Source of the DNA: Lepidostoma basale
Taxonomy: Eukaryota; Arthropoda; Insecta; Trichoptera; Lepidostomatidae
Direction: 5' to 3'
Length of the DNA: 64,000 bases
Assembly: GCA_022606425.2 (NCBI GenBank)
Contig: JAHDVF020000010.1
Location: 1,860,001-1,924,000, forward strand
A program made the translations under genes and the position numbers. The notes beneath the pieces were generated by a model that saw only the letters and a list, made by a program, of their open reading frames with translations, did no database searches and was not told where the DNA came from. This document shows positions 33,601 through 37,025 of this stretch, in pieces. Position 1 is the first letter of the stretch; each line of letters opens with the position of its first letter.

Positions 33601-34867
33601 ATAAATACATTATTATATTATACAAGAACATGAGTTTCGTGACGCCGAATATTATTTTTTGTATATATTTAGAATGCGCCTAAAATGGGATATAAAATCA
33701 ATTAATTCACGAAAATAATTTAGAAAGATAAAACTCTTTTAATCTGGAAAAATACATTATCGTGTTCCTCTACTAAAAAGTCAGACGGGCTTGCCTCACC
33801 GGTTGAACCTAGGCACGCCACTGTTTGAACTGTTGCAGACTACATTTGCATCTCATATTTGAATGTATGTTATAAATCTTTTTACTTTAGTTCCTTACTA
33901 CTAAATTGTAAGTAATGTTATGATAAACTGGGACCATCTGTCTGAGATGTAAATGTAGCTATCCACAGTTTGAGACCAATTTTTTTTACTGCAAATGAAG
34001 CTAGAGGTTAAAGATGTGTCTTTTGTTACTTTAACCTTATTATTATTATTTGTGTAGTATTAAACCATTGTTTTTTCTTTTGCAGTAATTCAAAGTCTTA
34101 CACTCATTTACCTACCTCCTCGTTTATAAGAGAAAGGACAGAAATGAAAGGAAATCTCTTGCACAATAACTCTACAGCCGCAAATCATAAAATAAGAAAC
34201 AAGAGTTGGACCGTTGACAGCAAGAGTAATGCCGCGGCTTGGAATTTTGACAGTGGCCCCAGCAGAAACCCTCGCAATCATCTCAGGATGGAGCAGTCGG
34301 CATTCTTGGAAGAAGATGTTCCGCACAAGCTCATGCAGCCTTCGGCGCATTTGTACGATGGGTTTGAGAGATTGCAGGTCTCCGAAGACCAGCGCTCCGA
34401 TTCTGTATTTCACAATATGAGCGATATACAGTATCCTAGTAGAATGTAAGTCCTTCATAAAATTTCCTTTACACTTTTATTATGTTCACAGTGGAGCACA
34501 AATCTTTTCATATCTTCGGCAAACCTTTCAGGTTGTTGACATGAGTTTGGGCAACTTGTCTATATTTCCACTTATTTGGAGGAAAGAATAAATGATCACA
34601 TGTCCTATTGTATTCAATTCCTAAGCTTCTATTGAATGTTGAAGTGTTATAGTTGAATTGGCAGCAATTGTCTATCGAAATGACGTACTTACACAGATGA
34701 GAGAGTTACATTTGTGTTTCATTTTCAGTATTGTGTTTTAAAAATGAATTAATGTTTACAGCTTTCGCACCGATCCATCCCCCATCGCGTCCAAGTATAG
34801 AGAAAAACTTAACCAGTTGGATGCCAAACTACAGAGAGGGCTCAAGACCCCTCGCGACCCGCACTAG
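573..34867 (+). CDS. Plp: Pericentrin-like protein (AKAP9/pericentrin family), 3' 22 exons
   Basis: Large centrosomal scaffold that links pericentriolar material to the centriole; the PACT domain targets it there (family knowledge). Coding exons: 573-691, 2842-3003, 4057-4367, 6491-6582, 7856-7986, 10320-10401, 10819-10986, 13563-13952, 15185-15319, 16211-16372, 19933-20164, 20938-21129, 22111-23828, 24624-24889, 25004-25226, 26408-26635, 29889-30206, 31368-31550, 32528-32676, 32762-32887, 34086-34445, 34762-34867. Every junction has AG/GT borders and matching phase; the exons sum to 5853 nt, 1950 codons plus TAG, without a stop. Most of the protein is Glu/Lys/Gln/Leu-rich heptad coiled coil. 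Residues 1705-1796 (partial numbering) form the PACT domain. The 5' exons and start codon are outside the window. Introns hold most of the transposons. The assignment rests on the PACT motif; exon borders were read by eye. Confidence 0.88.
765..904 (+). repeat. Palindrome-derived segment and ATCATGATTT tandem tract
   Basis: 765-830 matches the palindromic segment at 50766-50860 in the opposite orientation. It is followed by a degenerate tandem tract (about 825-895) built on ATCATGATTT/ATCATGATTTATT. Confidence 0.6.
905..1348 (+). repeat. Dispersed ~440-bp repeat, copy 1
   Basis: It starts near TGTAATCATATCTGG and ends at CTATTGAGATACA. A near-identical copy lies at 50873-51309 and a diverged part at 36225-36470. 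TG...CA ends and a terminal AATAAA-like motif would suit a solo LTR, but no target duplication is visible at either copy, so the class is unknown. Confidence 0.6.
1447..2260 (+). mobile_element. RTE-like LINE copy (truncated reverse transcriptase)
   Basis: 5'-truncated non-LTR element. 1573-2025 encodes CLLCADDAVLLADNEHELQ (the YADD catalytic motif with Y to C), then VYLG, then YGSESWNWQ. After a frameshift it gives MRSLRRICEYSVYDRVSNK and GSLRWFGDME. The 3' tail is lost. A 48-bp hAT end (1487-1534) interrupts the RT region. LINE clade is assigned from memory of domain order only. Confidence 0.8.
1487..1534 (-). mobile_element. hAT terminal fragment inside LINE
   Basis: It begins CAGTGGCGTGCGTAGG and, inverted, matches the right end of the hAT-like element that ends at 33823. 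It replaces the part of the LINE that should encode the GCVMSPWLFN region. Confidence 0.65.
2842..3003 (+). CDS. Plp: Plp exon
   Basis: It completes the Arg codon from the previous exon and encodes DGLRHMTLTLQKVLSQLVEY and an acidic stretch. Strong donor GTGAGT. Less AT-rich than its flanks. Residues 40-94. Confidence 0.85.
3099..3343 (+). mobile_element. tRNA-derived SINE, subfamily A
   Basis: The head has an A-box-like TGGCCGAGTGG and a B-box GGTTCGATTCC. It is followed by a shared body (TCTTTGGTCTGGTGTAGAAT) and ends AGCGATT plus poly-A. About 245 bp. It is not a functional tRNA: no acceptor stem pairs across it. Confidence 0.85.
3400..3862. mobile_element. Harbinger-like MITE
   Basis: About 55-bp imperfect terminal inverted repeats, left beginning GGCTACGGCCACAT and right ending ATGTGGCTGCAACC-like, flanked by TTA on both sides. 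The interior is AT-rich and noncoding. A partial copy starts at 31568. A 3-bp TTA duplication suits PIF/Harbinger (inference). Confidence 0.65.
4057..4367 (+). CDS. Plp: Plp exon
   Basis: It encodes a Ser/Thr-rich linker, then a helical block containing MPFIESDSILDYLDKSQDV and DLDYCLRRLKHEAQELLVL. Donor GTATGT, phase 1. Residues 94-198. Confidence 0.88.
4579..4813. mobile_element. TTAA-flanked MITE
   Basis: Bounded by TTAACCCTTA and TAAGGGTTAA. 235 bp, noncoding. TTAA ends suit piggyBac-type mobilisation. Confidence 0.6.
4855..5060. mobile_element. Snap-back MITE, family S1
   Basis: Two halves are reverse complements around CTTCGAAACATGTCGAG and AATAAACTCAAAAGTG, with outer AAACACTGTTTT / AAAACAGTGTTT. 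Other copies: 11255-11400, 30735-30870, 32225-32430, 49230-50250 (interrupted), 63200-63365. Confidence 0.7.
5092..5418. mobile_element. TTAA-flanked MITE (family T2)
   Basis: Ends TTAACCACCCTACC and GGTAGGGCGGTTAA. A second, inverted copy at 31637-31957 sits inside a Harbinger-like MITE. 327 bp, noncoding. Confidence 0.75.
5421..5920. other. Intron, no recognised feature
   Basis: AT-rich intron sequence of Plp. Short ORFs occur on both strands, but none has splice borders, known motifs or coding-like composition. Confidence 0.5.
5926..6180 (+). mobile_element. tRNA-derived SINE, subfamily A, best-preserved copy
   Basis: Intact A-box-like TGGCCGAGTGG and B-box GGTTCGATTCC. The tail is (AAT)n. 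Flanks TAATTATTTT (5') and TAATCATTTT (3') form a 10-bp duplication with one mismatch. Confidence 0.88.
6491..6582 (+). CDS. Plp: Plp exon
   Basis: Acceptor TTTTATAG. It encodes DEQPTKEPAGDLLQEHNELQ and a short coiled coil. Donor GTAATT is followed about 30 bp later by a LINE copy. Residues 198-228. Confidence 0.85.
6615..7170 (+). mobile_element. RTE-like LINE copy, deleted
   Basis: Encodes DAGAKMSDLSVNCLLYADDA (the catalytic YADD motif), then loses residues after ADKSW and again near 6897 where part of the C-terminal region is skipped. It then reads WNWQKKNESRINAVEMRSLG and GSLRWFGYMER. The 3' end is cut off by the MITE at 7181. Located in a Plp intron. Confidence 0.82.
7181..7794. mobile_element. 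TTAA MITE (family T1) carrying LINE sequence
   Basis: Begins TTAAACC and ends GGGTTAA, with subterminal CTTCATTTGCAGT and ACTGCAAATGTAG. Its relatives are 32897-34011 and fragments near 53855 and 54955. Between the arms lies a minus-strand LINE fragment. Confidence 0.65.
7330..7740 (-). mobile_element. Jockey/CR1-like LINE fragment
   Basis: The minus strand reads IYATPIWGYAVLSHIRKLQI, then NKAIHLSLGAPSWTRITQLH, then a helical stretch. This is the post-catalytic region of a jockey/CR1-type reverse transcriptase. Stops are frequent further on. Confidence 0.7.
7856..7986 (+). CDS. Plp: Plp exon
   Basis: Acceptor TTGACAG. It encodes ILEDSLSQSIYREEVLRSEL and a helix ending DIISER. The acceptor lies only about 60 bp after a TTAA-flanked MITE that carries a LINE fragment. 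Residues 229-272. Confidence 0.85.
8310..8440 (+). mobile_element. LINE 3' remnant
   Basis: Diverged match to the LINE segment encoding GGHIRSRNNRRACMVRCM (seen intact at 37530-37590), here broken by stops. Confidence 0.6.
8608..8877. mobile_element. Tigger-like MITE
   Basis: Ends CAGTAGAACG and CGTTCTACTG (about 20-bp inverted repeats including GATAAACGACGTT), flanked by TA. 270 bp, noncoding. Confidence 0.75.
9317..10032. mobile_element. Tigger-like MITE, interrupted
   Basis: Ends CGGTAGAATGTCATTTATCC and GGATAAACGACGTTCTACTG, flanked by TA. Its interior near 9411-9560 is an inverted relative of 8700-8830. Interrupted by the repeat at 9594-9996. Confidence 0.7.
9594..9996 (+). repeat. Dispersed insect repeat (CTAGCTGACCCGGCGAAC type)
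   Basis: Starts CTAGCTGACCCGGCGAACTT and ends AAATCGGTCCAGCCGTTCTT then AGTTATAAATGGTGTAACTA. I recognise both ends as very common in insect genomes; the class is not certain. Confidence 0.65.
10320..10401 (+). CDS. Plp: Plp exon
   Basis: It encodes YGEVTSPARLDEELRIANSE REDMQMQ. Acceptor TTGTACAG, donor GTGAAC, phase 0 at its end. Residues 272-299. Confidence 0.85.
10819..10986 (+). CDS. Plp: Plp exon with pyrimidine-poor acceptor
   Basis: It encodes LEAANKQLRSTRQFLEEQAV and then an REHERDEF coiled-coil stretch, strongly coding in character. The acceptor has almost no pyrimidine tract, but a good branch-site match TACTAAT (10789-10795) lies 22 bases before the AG with no AG between. An internal CTG|GTGAGG could be an alternative donor. 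Residues 300-355. Confidence 0.8.
11255..11400. mobile_element. Snap-back MITE S1, partial
   Basis: Contains TTTATTTTTCTCGGCATGTT and GTGTAAAGCC-type palindromic halves, then AAACAGTGTTTTAATTCA. The 3' half is interrupted by LINE sequence at about 11400. Confidence 0.65.
11400..11680 (-). mobile_element. RTE-like LINE 3' fragment
   Basis: The minus strand reads ELWSSVKIRKVSYLGHVLR and then a basic VEGHRRVDKK stretch, the C-terminal region of an RTE-like element. It ends in a (GAA)n-rich 3' tail at the left side. Confidence 0.65.
12180..12520 (-). mobile_element. RTE-like LINE fragment
   Basis: The minus strand reads CYVLPVLFYNMETWILT, then (frameshifted) KKLDAFEMWIYHRIFKISR, then TNEEVPAGNEERKIN. 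A related fragment lies at 59345-59480. A Plp intron. Confidence 0.7.
12668..13140 (-). repeat. R1 SINE-like repeat with LINE 3' tail, copy 1
   Basis: On the minus strand it starts with AT-rich, internally duplicated units (AACGGTGGATACGTG; GTGCAACATCGAAAA), then a GC-richer block (GGGTGTTGGACGATCGAAGT) and ends in GGCGTGATGGTTAGTTAG. That last part is shared with the LINE family. Copy 2 is 55790-56225. Confidence 0.7.
13563..13952 (+). CDS. Plp: Plp exon
   Basis: A 130-codon, phase-0 coiled-coil exon starting VEHLETQIKDMTNRILELET and ending QQIEQMRSE. Acceptor TTTTAAAG, donor GTTGGT. A LINE copy starts about 90 bp downstream. Residues 356-485. Confidence 0.88.
14055..14565 (+). mobile_element. 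RTE-like LINE 3' copy, well preserved
   Basis: Open for 164 codons: MAVHNGVLVPTLMYGSETWN, then MRSLRHVCGRTMYDRIS, then GSLRWFGHMERMGEERMVKK, RSRGRPRKTWHDQINQILK, ACMTRCMNVEEAREVCQDRV and ILSAYPCGETA. It ends GGCGTGATGGTT with a (GTT)n tail. It lacks the catalytic part, so it cannot transpose alone. Confidence 0.88.
14935..15130 (-). mobile_element. LINE 3' fragment
   Basis: Inverted copy of the LINE 3' region (GTAGTGGTCAATTCTTTCT and the GACGACGTAATGGGTAGTAA end). Heavily mutated. Confidence 0.7.
15185..15319 (+). CDS. Plp: Plp exon
   Basis: 45 codons, phase 0: MQTLLKTLSEHTAALENLHE, then a Ser/Cys-rich linker ending HRKTHSK. Donor GTAACT. Residues 486-530. Confidence 0.85.
15360..15690 (-). 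mobile_element. LINE 3' fragment
   Basis: Inverted LINE 3' end beginning (at the right) in the RWFGHM-encoding region and ending GGCGTGATGGTTTGTTTTG at about 15369. Stops throughout. Confidence 0.72.
15735..15970 (-). mobile_element. LINE 3' fragment with (GTTA)n tail
   Basis: Inverted LINE 3' end: tail GTTAGTTAGTTATAT, then the CTGCCTACCCCTTCGGAGAG motif, then further LINE sequence. It lies next to the previous fragment in the same orientation. Confidence 0.72.
16211..16372 (+). CDS. Plp: Plp exon
   Basis: 54 codons, phase 0. It encodes SDPSPLDVTGGRLPVLELWQ, then a basic coiled coil ending LVQLKSISQ. Acceptor TATTTCAG, donor GTAATT. Residues 531-584. Confidence 0.87.
16391..16800 (-). mobile_element. 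RTE-like LINE fragment (family LRRNP)
   Basis: The minus strand reads KIFWPQTVSNAVLRAIADER, HKWLWIGHILRRNPACIA, GKRKRGRPRATWRRTLQ and AGLTWDDVRHQVCDRVG. A sister copy with a clean target duplication is 35192-35670. Confidence 0.82.
16840..17165. mobile_element. Jockey/CR1-like LINE 3' fragments
   Basis: 16840-16905 repeats (inverted) the segment at 7255-7330 (CTGTAAGCCAGAAGATCCAA). 17040-17165 is an inverted match to the CR1-like segment at 21390-21490 (GGGAGATTGTTCCAA). Confidence 0.55.
17324..19119 (+). mobile_element. pogo/Tigger-like transposon, internally deleted
   Basis: Flanked by TA (17322-17323, 19120-19121), with G-rich inverted repeats GGGGAGGGGGGGCTAGTTGT and their complement on the right. 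Subterminal repeats of GGGGGCAAGTTGTTAC occur at 17345-17360, 17685-17750 (both strands) and 18880-18935. An ATG at 17829 opens MVRTYKKKTIEVNFPRRPTK. After a frameshift comes a psq/CENP-B-like helix-turn-helix (RRAAEAYKVNFMTLHRYIKR, about 17920-17990). The DDE core is missing, and the C-terminal PHD-like finger remains (18600-18788). Confidence 0.85.
18594..18788 (+). pseudogene. Transposase C-terminal PHD-like zinc finger
   Basis: Open reading CLCLVCTESFVCSKPGREWI, QCIACNKWAHISCIRG and FTCQNCDSD, ending DLSD stop at 18786-18788. Cys/His spacing C-x2-C ... C-x2-C ... H-x2-C ... C-x2-C fits a PHD/RING-like finger, as seen at the C-terminus of many insect pogo/Tigger-type transposases (family knowledge). 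Confidence 0.75.
19186..19808 (+). mobile_element. Tigger-like transposon remnant
   Basis: Ends GTACCTGGATAATTGGAACC and CCAATTATCCAGGTTCTACT. Multiple internal copies of CTGGTTAATTGG. At 19434 an ATG opens MFHKRKYNGLDLSSKLKLIQ followed by a stop and then FDAGKSKQIH, the N-terminal CENP-B helix-turn-helix of a Tigger transposase. The rest of the transposase is missing. Confidence 0.75.
19933..20164 (+). CDS. Plp: Plp exon, very GC-rich
   Basis: It starts ELRMERDVLQERMSEQSLRV and continues as an Arg/Gln/Glu/Ala coiled coil. Third codon positions are nearly all G or C, unlike the AT-rich neighbours. Acceptor TTATGCAG, donor GTAACC, phase 1. Residues 585-662. Confidence 0.87.
20690..20815 (-). 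mobile_element. LINE 3' remnant
   Basis: Weak inverted match to the LINE segment (TCAGGATAGGGTAG, CGCTGTATAAATGTGTAGGA). No open frame. Confidence 0.5.
20938..21129 (+). CDS. Plp: Plp exon
   Basis: It encodes SSKEIVQKLRRELEEYKCKC and a coiled coil ending EKEKHLQAIM. Acceptor GTTTCAG, donor GTATGT, phase 1. Residues 662-726. Confidence 0.87.
21190..22075 (+). mobile_element. CR1-like LINE 3' copy, interrupted
   Basis: With frameshifts the + strand reads LFKALLGIAPCYISELYITD and TGPSTWNNLPSYLRCINDLA then DFRSKFKTRLF, the end of a CR1-like reverse transcriptase. The 3' end is (ATT)n at about 22042-22060. Split by another LINE at 21641-22026. Confidence 0.75.
21641..22026 (-). mobile_element. 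RTE-like LINE 3' copy with TTAGG at its 5' junction
   Basis: Flanked by 12-bp duplications CTTTAAAAGTTA (21629-21640, 22027-22038). The minus strand reads KHKRAMLHVRLSDWIRNTEI, VAKLKWSFAGHVVRLVDDRW and DRDTWRSMGEAYVQKW. The 3' tail is (TAAG)n on the left. At the 5' side three TTAGG units join the LINE to the duplication. Confidence 0.88.
22111..23828 (+). CDS. Plp: Plp long central exon
   Basis: The longest exon, 572 codons (residues 726-1298). It starts with an acidic segment containing RTLSDILSISEFDEPDLVL, followed by about 170 residues of low-complexity Ser/Lys linker. From about PKSFKELGIIADIQQKFYPD to the end it is continuous heptad coiled coil. Acceptor TATTTTTAG at 22102-22110, donor GTTTGT. 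A LINE copy begins about 45 bp after the donor. Confidence 0.9.
23870..24545 (+). mobile_element. RTE-like LINE copy
   Basis: Starts about 45 bp after a Plp donor. Reads TVCNISVNGENLEQVDEFVY, then NRVNGALKVVIANKNLYNKA, then a stop in YGSEA, then the C-terminal block, and ends FCLPLWRDG with a GATGGTTAGTTTG tail. Flanks TTACATTATTG and TTATATTATTG look like an 11-bp duplication with one mismatch. Confidence 0.85.
24624..24889 (+). CDS. Plp: Plp exon
   Basis: It encodes VLQLEKAKLEMVDLRSQVNY and a coiled coil ending ELTETAKR. Acceptor TTTCTGTAG. It lies about 100 bp after the 3' end of a LINE copy. Phase 2 end, residues 1299-1387. Confidence 0.88.
25004..25226 (+). CDS. Plp: Plp exon
   Basis: It encodes YESNAAIGSEREGHLQELLR and a coiled coil ending SNLLNQ. 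A deleted mariner inserted only 40 bp past the donor GTATTT. Residues 1387-1461. Confidence 0.88.
25266..26181 (+). mobile_element. Mariner-like element, internally deleted
   Basis: TIRs CGAGGGTTGTCCATAAAATA and (inverted, right) CGAGGGTTATCCGTAAAATA, flanked by TA (25264-25265, 26182-26183). Frame-corrected remains: VRKWCKEFKEGRTDVHDEQR, WVPRMLTEDHKQR, then a junction near 25850 directly to YSPDLAPSDYHFFPDLKKHL and a C-terminal tail ending RDYVEK stop. The deletion removes the first two catalytic Asp regions. Confidence 0.88.
26186..26367. mobile_element. TTAA-flanked MITE
   Basis: Ends TTAACCCTTTCTAC and CAAAGGGTTAA; 182 bp. It starts 2 bp after the TA flank of the deleted mariner and ends 40 bp before a Plp exon. 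Confidence 0.6.
26408..26635 (+). CDS. Plp: Plp exon
   Basis: 76 codons, phase 0, starting EMESTIKTLKHNLESANKAE and ending RLTVQLQDQ. The donor GTTTGA is weak. Residues 1462-1537. Confidence 0.85.
26918..28210 (-). mobile_element. Mariner element, near-intact (cecropia-like)
   Basis: 1293 bp with about 31-bp TIRs (left TTAGGTCCTTACATATGAAA; the right end differs by one base), flanked by TA at 26916-26917 and 28211-28212. It encodes a complete transposase. Inserted antisense in the long Plp intron between 26635 and 29889. TIR identity and an open frame imply recent insertion. Confidence 0.95.
26999..28021 (-). CDS. Mariner transposase, full length
   Basis: DDE-type cut-and-paste transposase, 341 codons from MENLKYRV (28021); an upstream in-frame ATG at 28042 would give 348. 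The N-terminal paired-like helix-turn-helix region includes RFWFQRFRSGNFDLQNKPRG and a second HTH near SELAAGCGVSDKTVLIHLKQ. It has the family motif WVPHEL. Catalytic residues are the Asp in ITCDEKW, the Asp in LLHDNARPH and the Asp in YSPDLAPTDYYFF; 34 residues separate the last two, the mariner D,D34D signature. No stop or frameshift. The length suits mariner transposases (about 345 aa). Subfamily cecropia is from memory of the TIR and protein. Activity is unknown. Confidence 0.95.
28490..29670. mobile_element. Snap-back MITE, family S2, split by a LINE
   Basis: Left half 28490-28576 (CGAATGAAAAT, TTCTAGAAGTTTTATTATAG, GGCTTTATCAAATG), right half 29577-29665 (CATTTGATAA, CCCATAAATTGATATAAAAC, GTTTTCATTCGG). 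Together they equal the intact copy at 63035-63212. Confidence 0.78.
28589..29564 (+). mobile_element. RTE-like LINE copy with 12-bp target duplication
   Basis: Flanked by CTTATTATTATT on both sides (28577-28588, 29565-29576). Reads FDITKGVKQGCVMSPWLFNL (RT motif), then SVNCLLYADDAVLVADSADE (catalytic YADD), then FVNMFTADGR with a small in-frame loss, then stop and frameshifts, and the 3' block to ATGGCGTGATGG and a (GTTT)n tail. The best RT palm segment of this family in the window, but 5'-truncated and dead. Confidence 0.92.
29889..30206 (+). CDS. Plp: Plp exon
   Basis: 106 codons, phase 0, starting VEISENRKSEILLLKSQLED and ending AETYEALL. Acceptor CATTGAAG, donor GTAAAC. Residues 1538-1643. 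Confidence 0.88.
30464..30696 (-). mobile_element. LINE 3' copy with 15-bp target duplication
   Basis: Flanked by ATTCCATAATGACAA (30449-30463, 30697-30711). On the minus strand it runs from the RSRGRPR-encoding region to GGCGTGATGGTTTGTTGTT. At the right (LINE 5') end about 22 bp resemble the flanking DNA. Confidence 0.88.
30735..30870. mobile_element. Snap-back MITE S1
   Basis: Halves TTTATTTTTCTCGACATGTT and GATGCCGAGAAAAATAAACT, with GGCTTACACCTTCATCA / TGATGAAGGTGTAAGCC in the centre. Confidence 0.7.
31368..31550 (+). CDS. Plp: Plp exon
   Basis: 61 codons, phase 0, after a long T-rich tract. It encodes ELENLLRRNINENIQMSETV and ends EEHDQQ. Donor GTCTGT. A Harbinger-like MITE starts within 20 bp. 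Residues 1644-1704. Confidence 0.88.
31568..32155. mobile_element. Harbinger-like MITE, partial, with nested TTAA MITE
   Basis: Left end TTAGGCTATGGTCACACTGA matches 3398-3460. The interior resumes after the nested MITE (GTTGTCAAATTATTTGATTT, 31965 on). The right end is lost. The nested MITE is 31637-31957. Confidence 0.65.
31637..31957. mobile_element. TTAA MITE (family T2), copy 2
   Basis: TTAACCGCCCTACC to GGGTGGTTAA. Inverted relative to 5092-5418 and matching over its whole length. Confidence 0.78.
32225..32430. mobile_element. Snap-back MITE S1
   Basis: GAGTTTATTTTTCTCAACAT and its complement CGAAACATGTCGAGAAAAAT, outer ACTGTTTTTTTCCACTTTTG / GTGGAAAAAACAGTGTTTTA. It lies about 100 bp before the PACT exon. 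Confidence 0.72.
32528..32676 (+). CDS. Plp: Plp exon, first half of PACT domain
   Basis: It encodes VRFLYGRYLRVDSYRKSLVW, QKRYLIGLA and the YW/RF-containing helix, which is the signature of the PACT domain (pericentrin/AKAP450 centrosomal targeting). Acceptor TTTTTTTAG, donor GTTTGT, phase 2. Residues 1705-1754. Confidence 0.93.
32762..32887 (+). CDS. Plp: Plp exon, second half of PACT domain
   Basis: It continues the PACT domain with CVAFSIIAVIRMKYLVRRWH, an aliphatic helix followed by the conserved RRWH block; this region binds calmodulin in relatives (family knowledge). A TTAA MITE begins 10 bp after the donor GTGAGT. Residues 1754-1796. Confidence 0.92.
32897..34011. mobile_element. TTAA MITE (family T1) interrupted by hAT
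   Basis: Ends TTAAACCCTCTAG and CTAGAGGTTAA, with subterminal GGCTACATTTGCA and TGCAAATGAAGC. It starts 10 bp after the donor of the second PACT exon and ends about 75 bp before the next exon, so it makes up almost the whole intron. Confidence 0.75.
32953..33823. mobile_element. hAT-like non-autonomous element
   Basis: Perfect 8-bp duplication TTTGAACT (32945-32952, 33824-33831). Ends CAGTGGCGGTACTTCAA and GGCACGCCACTG, with inner GGGGCTTGCCTTG / GACGGGCTTGCCTCA forming the rest of the inverted repeat. 871 bp without a transposase frame. CAGTGGCG ends and an 8-bp duplication are diagnostic of hAT. Confidence 0.9.
34086..34445 (+). CDS. Plp: Plp exon, post-PACT tail
   Basis: 120-codon tail, polar and low in coiled coil, with Asn/Ser/Arg-rich stretches. 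It contains DVPHKLMQPSAHLYDGFERL. Acceptor TTTTGCAG, donor GTAAGT. Residues 1796-1916. Confidence 0.85.
34762..34867 (+). CDS. Plp: Plp last coding exon
   Basis: It encodes FRTDPSPIASKYREKLNQLD and ends RDPH with TAG at 34865-34867. No AATAAA occurs in the next 150 bp. ATTAAA hexamers occur at 35070 and 35079, but inside a MITE that starts at 35030. Confidence 0.88.
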
Positions 34868-35029
34868 TTCCCCTCTGTGTTAAGGGGGTTAGTTTAAGAT
34901 ATTTGACAATACTCATTTAAAATTATTTAATGTTCTAAATTATTTGCTCACTATTGTAGTATTAATGTAGAAAGGCCAAGAATTCAATTACTTAAGGTCG
35001 CTGACTTTTATGATTATGGAAACGATATA

Positions 35030-35773
35030 CCCTATTTTACGGACTATAAGACACCTTAATTTTTAAGCAATTAAAAAAATTAAACATTTTTATTATTAGA
35101 TTGCAAAGTCAGACTAAAAAAAAATCTTAGTAAAATATGGCCATTTTTAAGACTGGCGGGAATTTTAAAACAAACACGACATTTTTATATTCTTCTTCTT
35201 CTTTTTGTCCTATCACACTTCCGTGGTGCATAAGGCCTCAAGGAACCTTCTCCACCCGACTCTATCGCATGCCTGATGCCTAACATCATTCCAAGTGAGG
35301 CCTGCCGCCTTAACCTCGTCCTGCAGGGCTTTTCTCCAGGTGTCTCTAGGTCTGCCTCGCTTTCTCTTTCCCAGTCTAGTGCGTCCTGAGCGATGCAGGT
35401 TGGGTTCCGTCTCAGAGTGTGACCGATCCACTGCCATTTGCATCTAACGACTTGTTCTCTAATTGGCTTTTCGCCTGCCATGGTCCAGAAAACGGCATTT
35501 GACACTGTTTGGGGTCAATAGATTTTGAATATTGAGCGAAGGCAACCATTTATAAACACCTGGAGTTTACCAATAACGTCCACGGTAGATTTCCAGCTCT
35601 CACATCCGTACAGCAGTATGCTATTAACGCTACTGCTGAATATTTGGAGCTTGAGCTTTCTCGAAATGATTTTTTATATTAATTTTTATATTAATTTCGA
35701 GTATAAGACGCACCTGAATTTTGGAGGCAATTTCTTGAAGATAAAAGTGCGACTTATAGTCTGTAAAATACGG
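35030..35773. mobile_element. Chapaev-like MITE, interrupted by LINE
   Basis: Flanked by TA. Left CCCTATTTTACGGACTATAA and right GACTTATAGTCTGTAAAATA. The same terminal theme (ATAAGACGC) occurs in the satellite-bearing element at 44452-45148. Superfamily is from memory. Lies in the Plp 3' flank. Confidence 0.65.
35192..35670 (-). mobile_element. RTE-like LINE 3' copy (family LRRNP), 10-bp duplication
   Basis: Flanked by TTTTTATATT (35182-35191, 35671-35680). The minus strand reads LLYGCESWKSTVDVIGKLQV, then MSNAVFWTMAGEKPIREQVV, CKWQWIGHTLRRNP, KRKRGRPRDTWRKALQDE and AGLTWNDVRHQACDRVGW. 3' end (GAA)n-like on the left. Confidence 0.9.
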
Positions 35774-36224
35774 TACATCTTTATGTTAACATGTATCCTA
35801 ACTTATTTTTACAATTGTTAATTTTTACAAGCCGTCCGCCATTGTGCCCTAATCAAACTGCACCAATGAGGAGGGTTGTGCCTTTCTACAATCTCAATTT
35901 ATTCCCTCTCGTGCCTTCACTTCGTCTCGTTTATTAATTTTTATCCACAGAATAAATTTGTTCTGTTTATTATACAAAGTTCTTTGGAACATCGACATAT
36001 TTGATCCACGCACCTATTTTCTACTATTAATATTTAATGTGTTTGCACTTTGCACTTGCAATGTGTGTTTTGTAGTCATTTAAATGTAGATTTCAAAAAT
36101 GATTTCTGTGTAAATCAACAAATATTATAACTTCTATCTAAAGAATCTCTTCAGTTTTCTTTCCGTGTGAGAAATATAAAAAAAAAAATACTTCTGCGTA
36201 GTGCTTACACCCAATCTTAATGGA
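35774..36224. other. Intergenic, nothing recognised
   Basis: AT-rich sequence without an open frame of coding character. Confidence 0.5.
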
Positions 36225-36470
36225 TGGCGCTAGTGTAGATTGAACTAAAAAAATGTGAAGTGTTCCTCAACATTGTAGCATATATACATCTTCCAACAAA
36301 AAAATTATCAGACGTGGTGGTCGTAAGAAGGGCGGAATGGGGAATGTTGTTAACGTAAAGCGATCGCTTAACCCAACCAATGACAGATCATAAGTCCTGT
36401 AAGCGCCTCGACCACCATATTCTGTTCCCAGAAAACAATTTACATCTTCATCTCTATTGAGTTACAATTA
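36225..36470 (+). repeat. Dispersed ~440-bp repeat, partial copy 2
   Basis: Diverged match to 1090-1348: GATGGCGCTAG, GGAATGTTGTTAACGTAAAG, CTTAACCCAACCAATGACAG, ending TCTATTGAGTTACA. Confidence 0.6.
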
Positions 36471-37025
36471 ATCCTTATAAAAAAAATTGTCTCTTTTTAA
36501 ATGGTGTTTTATCTAAAGTATATTTTTTTTAAACAACAGATTTGATAAATCTATTACAGACAGGGTCAGTGTTGAAGTTTAATGTTAATTAAATTACTGT
36601 ATTATTATAAAACACCATTCTTTGTTAAATTTAGACTTTTATCAGTATTAATTAACAACGATTATATAAGACATAGAAATAAAAATTTTATTATTAATTT
36701 TTTCAATTTTCTCACACCGTTGACACAAAAGGTAGCATTTTTATATACGTACATAGTTAGATTATCTTTAAGATGTAGTTTACTGATAACATACAATGAA
36801 TTTAATGGATAGTTACCAATTTTTTAGCTTTTAAATATTATATTTAGTTTTTAGTGATCCTGCCATATGTTTTTTTTTTTACAATGACATTCACTGTGAC
36901 ATGCCCTAGTTTAATGTGTGCCATTTTAGATACATTATTTCATCGGTTGAATATTCACCACTAAAATCTCAACAATAAAGATAAACTCAAATATGATTTG
37001 TACCCGCATTCACAAGGCTTAGAAC
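36471..37025. other. Intergenic, nothing recognised
   Basis: Very AT-rich; short ORFs only, with low-complexity translation. Confidence 0.5.
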
